Assembly (NCBI GenBank): GCA_944472135.2
Contig: OX235265.1
Location: forward strand, 88,258,984-88,322,983
Length of the DNA stretch: 64,000 bases
Reading direction: 5' to 3'
From: Trichobilharzia regenti
Taxonomy: Eukaryota; Platyhelminthes; Trematoda; Strigeidida; Schistosomatidae
This document shows, piece by piece, positions 59,261 to 64,000 of this stretch (position 1 is the first letter of the stretch; each line of letters starts with the position of its first letter). The position numbers were made by a program, and so were the translations under genes. The notes beneath the pieces were generated by a model. It saw only the letters and a list, made by a program, of their open reading frames with translations, did not search any database and had not been told where the DNA came from.

Positions 59261-59290
<30 letters not shown>
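59261..59290. repeat. (AT)n microsatellite
   Basis: 30 bp of AT repeat. The surrounding 59100-60145 is AT-rich with (CA)n near 59482-59520 and shows no gene. Confidence 0.9.
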
Positions 59291-59294
<4 letters not shown>

Positions 59295-60145
59295 CATGAT
59301 CACACGAGATAACCGATCAAAAAAAACTCACGATAATCAAAAGTGATACCTGTTGACAAGTAATCGTAGTAATTATAACGATGATTTACAGACGGAACTG
59401 ATAATATGTTGATAAGACAGCACAGTACGACAACATGATACTGATATCATATTTACCAGAGGACTTAATTACTCTCTCTGCTACACACACACACACGCAC
59501 ACACCCACACACACACACAAATTTTAGCACACTGCCGACTGAAGAAAACAATATAAATGTAACATGGAGTAACAGTTGTTGTTGTTGCTGTTAATATTAC
59601 CATTATTATTGTAGTCAACCAAACTAAATATATATGCAAAGAATGTCTGAAGTTGTTGAAATTGATATTACATGAATAATTTTTCTCTTGGGGTTTTACT
59701 TTTTCTCTCTCCAGTTCTTCACAACATCTCTTTCACACAGTTTTCTCTTCTTCTTCTTCTTCTTTAGCCAACTTTTTCGTCTACTGACCAACCAACCAAC
59801 CGACTAACTGACTAACCAGCTTAGTCATCGAAAGAAATTGCAAGTCAGTAGGGTATAATAACAATAATAATAATGATAATGATAATAAAGGCAAATAAAA
59901 CAGAAACATGCATCGTCTTCCATTCAACACAGAAAGAGGGGAAAAAGACAAAGGAAGCATAGTGGTGGTAGTAGTAGTAGAAATAATCAATGGATAAAGG
60001 TAAAATAAAACCCACTTCTACTATCTATCCCACATAATGATTTACTTATATCAATAAATTTAAGGGGAAATTGTAGAACAAAATTAGTGGAAGACAAAGG
60101 TCTGAAATGTACTGAACACCTTAATATACACATATATAACACACA

Positions 60146-60220
60146 CTGTCTCTGTCTGTCTGGATTCAACATAGAACTTGGCACCGAAGTGCATCAGTTC
60201 GAGTTGCCACGTTCCAAATA

Positions 60221-60253
<33 letters not shown>

Positions 60254-61165
60254 GGTAGACAAGAAGATGAGTGAAGAGAATCAATAGAGTTTGACAAGTA
60301 TAAGAGTGAAACGGAATGGGTAATGATAGAAAGGAATATGAAAGATTACAGAGACTGAATACATCTGCGCTGGCCATTGACAACGATTTTGAGCCATGTC
60401 ACCTATTGTCTCCAGCCATTGATTCCTAGAGTCAGTCCCGAGGGCCCCAACCCGGAAGTCTGCATCTCCTACTCTACCTGACTCAGTTTAACTGTCAAGG
60501 ATTTCATGGATTGATGAGGCCATGTTTTTGTTTGGCCACCACTGGCTCTTTTCCAACCTGCACCTATATCAGCTAGCAATGCCCGTCGGGGGAGGGGGGG
60601 GCAATGGTTAGGCATGCGCACCACGTGACCTAGCCATGTCAATCTATGTAACTTTATAGCCTCGTCGATTGATTTACCCTCTTTGCCCAACACTCTATGC
60701 CTAACGTCAACATTGCTTACCTTATTAAACCACCTAACGTGAGACAGAGATCGCAGACATCTATGATCGAAAGCAGTCAACCTTTTTCATGTCTTCAACT
60801 CGTATTGGCCATGTTTCAGAGCCATAGACAAGGACGGAGCGAACTTCTGAGCAGTACACACGTCCTTTAGTTGATAACTGGATGTCACGCCTACGTCAGA
60901 GATGGTGTAAGTTGGCGAAAGCAGCTCGAGCTTTTCGGATCGGTGCTGAGATTTCATCGTCAATCAGTCCGTTGGTGCTAATACAACTTCCCAAATAGGT
61001 GAAGTGGTCAACATGTTCTATCACTTCACTCCCTATCACTAAGTTAGGAGTTGACGTGGTCCAGTCCTGTAGCAACATCTTACATTTTGTAGGGGCGAAT
61101 CGCATGCCAAACATAGGGGGATTTCTGCTCAAGGTGTTCAGACACACACACACACACACACACAC
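60146..61165 (-). mobile_element. LINE-X, longest copy (reverse-transcriptase C-terminal end and 3' tail)
   Basis: Tail of CTGT units at 60148-60163, then 'ttcaacatagaacttggcac'. Two open minus-strand stretches (60469-60780 and 60896-61165) read [18 protein letters not shown] and FAPTKCKMLLQDWTTSTP followed by HFTYLGSCISTNG, typical of the region after the catalytic core of non-LTR reverse transcriptases. A (CA)n tract at 60222-60252 interrupts it. The exact clade was not determined. Confidence 0.8.
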
Positions 61166-61184
61166 TAGTGAGATTTATTATTCC

Positions 61185-61240
61185 TTAACGTTCCCAGTGA
61201 AACATAGGGTTTCAAGCTAGAGGTTTGACGTTTCGGTACA
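61185..61240 (-). mobile_element. SINE-B 3' end fragment
   Basis: 'aacgttcccagtgaaacata' and 'gggtttcaagctagaggttt' match the SINE-B end of 45484-45545. Confidence 0.55.
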
Positions 61241-61389
61241 AATGGTGCGAGATAAAGGAGTGCGAGAGATAGCTCTCTCTCTCTCTCTAAATGCACTGGA
61301 GTGGAAAGAATCTACAATGTAGAAATTGGTATATGCAGCAATTCGTAGAGGCCTACGCATTAAGGTGCGGGCGATAGACAATAACTACA

Positions 61390-61765
61390 ACATTAAGTCT
61401 GACCACGAATTGATGTTCCTTAGAGAACCGCGATTGAAAACCAGCAGGAAGTAATCGACAACTGATTCATCCTAGTTTGGGATTCCTCAACACCAGGGTT
61501 AGAACTCAGGACCTTCCAGTTACAAGGCGAGCTTGTAAACCATTCAGTCATTGGGACCAGATTCACTGACCAGCTCATGAATTCCAAATTCTTTCGATTC
61601 GCGATTTTAGCGTGACCACTAGCCACTGTCATCGGCGAGTATTTGTCGTCACACCCAAGTTGGTGTACCCGCCCCCCCCCCGGTGTCGACTTCTGACTAG
61701 AACTGCAGGCAAATTCGTCCTAGAGTCAGACACTAGCAAGCATCAGATTAATTTTTCAATAGGTA
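61390..61765 (-). mobile_element. SINE-A copy, single orientation
   Basis: 'attgaaaaccagcaggaagt', 'tcatcctagtttgggattcc', tRNA-like head in reverse, and a long body to 'agactagcaagcatcagat'-like sequence. No inverted right arm. Confidence 0.65.
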
Positions 61766-61774
61766 GTTTGTAAG

Positions 61775-61930
61775 CTACATTGTTGGAGCTGAAGAATCAC
61801 AGTAAATGAACCATGTCACCACCAACAGTCTCCAATCACCATTGTTTTCGGAGTCTCGAAGAGCGTAGCTATAGACAGTCTACACCTTATTAATGTGGTT
61901 CAGACAAACTAACTAACTAACTAACTAACG
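61775..61930 (-). mobile_element. LINE-X fragment
   Basis: 'aaccatgtcaccaccaacag' and 'agacagtctacaccttatta' match the block near 60400-60480. Confidence 0.5.
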
Positions 61931-61934
61931 GTCA

Positions 61935-62820
61935 AAAGCTTCACTTACCGACGGTATGCGTAAGGAAAGGAAGAAAGGTGAACTGATGCACTCGAGAGAT
62001 AGCCGGATATCAAGTCTATGCTAGAGACATAACATAATTTGGCAATTTCTTAGACAAAAGCGATGTGGTCAACACGCTAAACTCTGTTTGTCACAATTTC
62101 CAATCTTTAAACCAAGGCATTACTCTGATATTCTAAGACATTAAATCTTCTCGAAGAAAATAACTGTCTATACATGAGTAAAATGAGACAAAAATTCGAC
62201 CGGATAAACACACAACACATAGATAAATAGACTACATAGTGTTGCATGATTAAAATAATAAAACAAATCAGCAGATTTAGATTATCTTTTTCTGTCTGTT
62301 TGTTTGTTTGTTTGTTTGTTTGTTTGAAAAACAACAGATTGTCATTACCGATTGAACAATACTCACACAAACTTATGTCCACCGTTTTCTCTTCTCTGCT
62401 ACATACAAAATATAAGAGATGACAGACAACGGCCACAACAGCAAAAAGAGATGAATTTATTAAGTCCTGAGCATATTATATGCTAGACAATACGTAGACA
62501 ATACTCATATAAAGTGACATCTACGAGTGTTAGTCAAAGCACCGCTTTGTTGCTGAATTTCTAACTCTAGTAAAGTGACAGTTAAATGTATGGAATAAAG
62601 TGATTAATAAATCTACTTACTATGCTTAGATAAATCACTCACATAGAGAAAGACTATTTCTCAAGGCAGAGTATAGAAGCGATAATGACAACATAAATTG
62701 CTGGCTGACAGACAGACAGAGAGAGAGAGAAAAACTGAAGAAATAATGTAGAACTTAGCAGAGAAGTACTGTAGTTCATCTTTTGACTTCAGTCATATAA
62801 TTTTTCTACAATCTACTTAT
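61935..62820. other. Intronic sequence, nothing recognised
   Basis: Contains (TTTG)n at about 62298-62326. No gene supported. Confidence 0.55.
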
Positions 62821-62825
62821 GGACC

Positions 62826-63070
62826 CTCCGATTGGTTCAGTGTTAGAATGCTCACCAGTCCATGCGTCACACAGTCCGGGTTCGATTCCCTGGAGAAAAC
62901 TCACACCAGTTTACTAGCCAATAGTAAGCATGGGAAAGAAAGAAGGCTAAGTATGAGGCTAACAGCCGCACACACCCACACCCCGTAAAAATAGGACAAT
63001 TCCTATTGGAACTTCAAGGCTCAAAACTTGAGGCCTTATATTCCACTCAGAAAGTAAAGAAATGAAAGAA
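62826..63070 (+). mobile_element. SINE-B copy
   Basis: Head 'tggttcagtgttagaatgct', B box 'gggttcgattccc', middle 'aaggctaagtatgaggctaa' and end 'aggccttatattccactcag'. Full length. Confidence 0.7.
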
Positions 63071-63244
63071 AAAGTTATGAACACACTAAACTGTATATCC
63101 TAAAGCTGATCGCAAGAAATGTATGTATAGACTTCCACCACTTTTGACTGGACACTAGTCAGTAACAAATGTAATGCGTGTGTGTGTGTTTGTTTCTAGT
63201 CCTATCTTTGGTGCAGACTGAATTCCTATCAGTCAAGTTTGCAG

Positions 63245-63430
63245 TGTCGCCATTACACATCTCTAACTCCAGCACTGGGTGACCTGGCAGTTCGAATCGC
63301 AGAAGGGACATGAGTTCCTTCGAGGTTGCAGATACGCCTTGCTGACTGACTGGTGAGTACCAACTAGCACGAAGCCTAGATCATGCAAGGCTTCCTGTGG
63401 CTGACTGCCTCCAACCATCCGATACCAACA
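63245..63430 (-). repeat. Unclassified repeat R5
   Basis: Minus strand is open for about 67 codons, but the same block recurs at 1400-1720 and 16010-16185, so it is treated as a repeat and not a gene. Confidence 0.5.
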
Positions 63431-63469
63431 AGATTCACACTTTATTATTCTATCGTTAGCAGCCAAAAA

Positions 63470-64000
63470 TGCAAATCAAAAACAACAATAACGACATCAA
63501 GCACCAATCACTATCAAGGGAAGAAGAAATTTGAAAGAAGCCTCCTCTTTCACTATGGAAAGAGGCACAGTTGAAGATGCCAAAGCTAGTCAGGATGAGA
63601 AAGGCAATAAAAAACCTTCCATAACTCTGAAATCAATCTGGAAATCGACTTATTGCAATCAGCATAATGAACAATATTTCCATTTTCGATACAACAATGT
63701 CAAGCCAATCATTGCTTCTGTATGGTTCAGAAACTTGGTGTGCACGGCACTAACAAAAGCACCTCCAACAGGCTACTGAAAATTTCCATCCACAGCTGCC
63801 TACGCTGACTCCCCCCCCCCACAAAGGGAAAGATCAGATGGCTTGGTATAAAGAGGATTTATAACACGGAACTCTCGCCAACAAATCAAGCAAGAACCTA
63901 TAGCCGAATAAAATGAAGACGGATCGGACATATTCCGAGGGAACTGTTAAGTGACAGTATGCAGCAGGCAATCGAGTGAAATCTCGAATGACAAACAACG
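63470..64000 (+). mobile_element. LINE-Y reverse-transcriptase C-terminal fragment, cut by window edge
   Basis: 'aacaatgtcaagccaatcat' and 'tgcttctgtatggttcagaa' are the same block as at 7735-7775. Frameshifted. Continues beyond the window. Confidence 0.7.

Larger units (their letters stand above)
59090..64000 (-). other. Upstream intron, cut by the right edge
   Basis: Sequence 5' of the first exon in the window. 59090-60145 is AT-rich with simple repeats, 60146-61165 is LINE-X, 61390-61930 is SINE-A and LINE-X debris, 62826-63070 is SINE-B, and 63470-64000 is LINE-Y. No cadherin exon was recognised. Confidence 0.75.

Noticed and set aside
62107..62436. 109-codon minus-strand open frame
   Set aside because: Contains a KQTN run from a TTTG microsatellite, with no recognisable domain and no cadherin motif.
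63263..63466. 67-codon open frame with several Cys residues, briefly considered a zinc-binding peptide
   Set aside because: The block is an interspersed repeat (R5), and the frame is broken in the other copies.

Overview
The window is an AT-rich animal genomic segment that I read as coming from a blood fluke (Schistosoma or a close schistosomatid). The reasons are large introns packed with retroelements, Penelope-like elements with GIY-YIG endonucleases, two non-LTR (LINE) families, several tRNA-derived SINEs, and copies of the schistosome Sm-alpha type SINE that carries a hammerhead ribozyme. No bacterial, organellar or viral gene was seen, and the species cannot be fixed from this sequence alone.

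The only host protein-coding gene I can support lies on the minus strand and runs through almost the whole window. Nine exons (59089-58550, 53982-53609, 48949-48604, 43007-42518, 20363-20242, 18371-18243, 11903-11712, 10279-9800, 2816-2564) have AG/GT junctions and compatible phases. They join into one open frame of 2,926 nt (975 codons plus one base). The product is seven consecutive extracellular cadherin (EC) repeats and the start of an eighth, with no signal peptide, EGF, laminin-G or membrane segment in the window. It is therefore the middle of a very large atypical cadherin of Fat/Dachsous/protocadherin type, with both ends outside the window. Three EC junctions have lost their calcium-binding motifs, and one exon codes microsatellite-derived Asn and Asp runs.

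Everything else is intron, with the largest intron 22,154 bp (20364-42517). The introns hold these families, named here only for convenience. LINE-X is a LINE 3' end with a (CAGA)n-type tail. LINE-Y is an RTE-like LINE with an (AAT)n tail. SINE-A is a tRNA-derived unit found mostly as fold-back inverted pairs and carrying a hammerhead-like block. SINE-B is a tRNA-derived SINE whose 3' end matches LINE-Y. SINE-C is another tRNA-like SINE. There are also Sm-alpha SINEs, Penelope-like fragments, a solo LTR, a gypsy-type integrase tail, and four unclassified repeats (R5-R8).

Region by region: 1-2563 is LINE and SINE debris. 2564-11903 holds three exons in repeat-rich introns. 11904-20363 holds two more exons plus a SINE-B/LINE-Y chimera and an Sm-alpha copy. 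20364-42517 is the giant intron with an inverted Penelope-like pair near 22-23.5 kb and nested LINE insertions. 42518-59089 holds the four upstream exons. 59090-64000 is the next intron. Several nested insertions have readable target-site duplications, which gives a relative chronology of the repeats.
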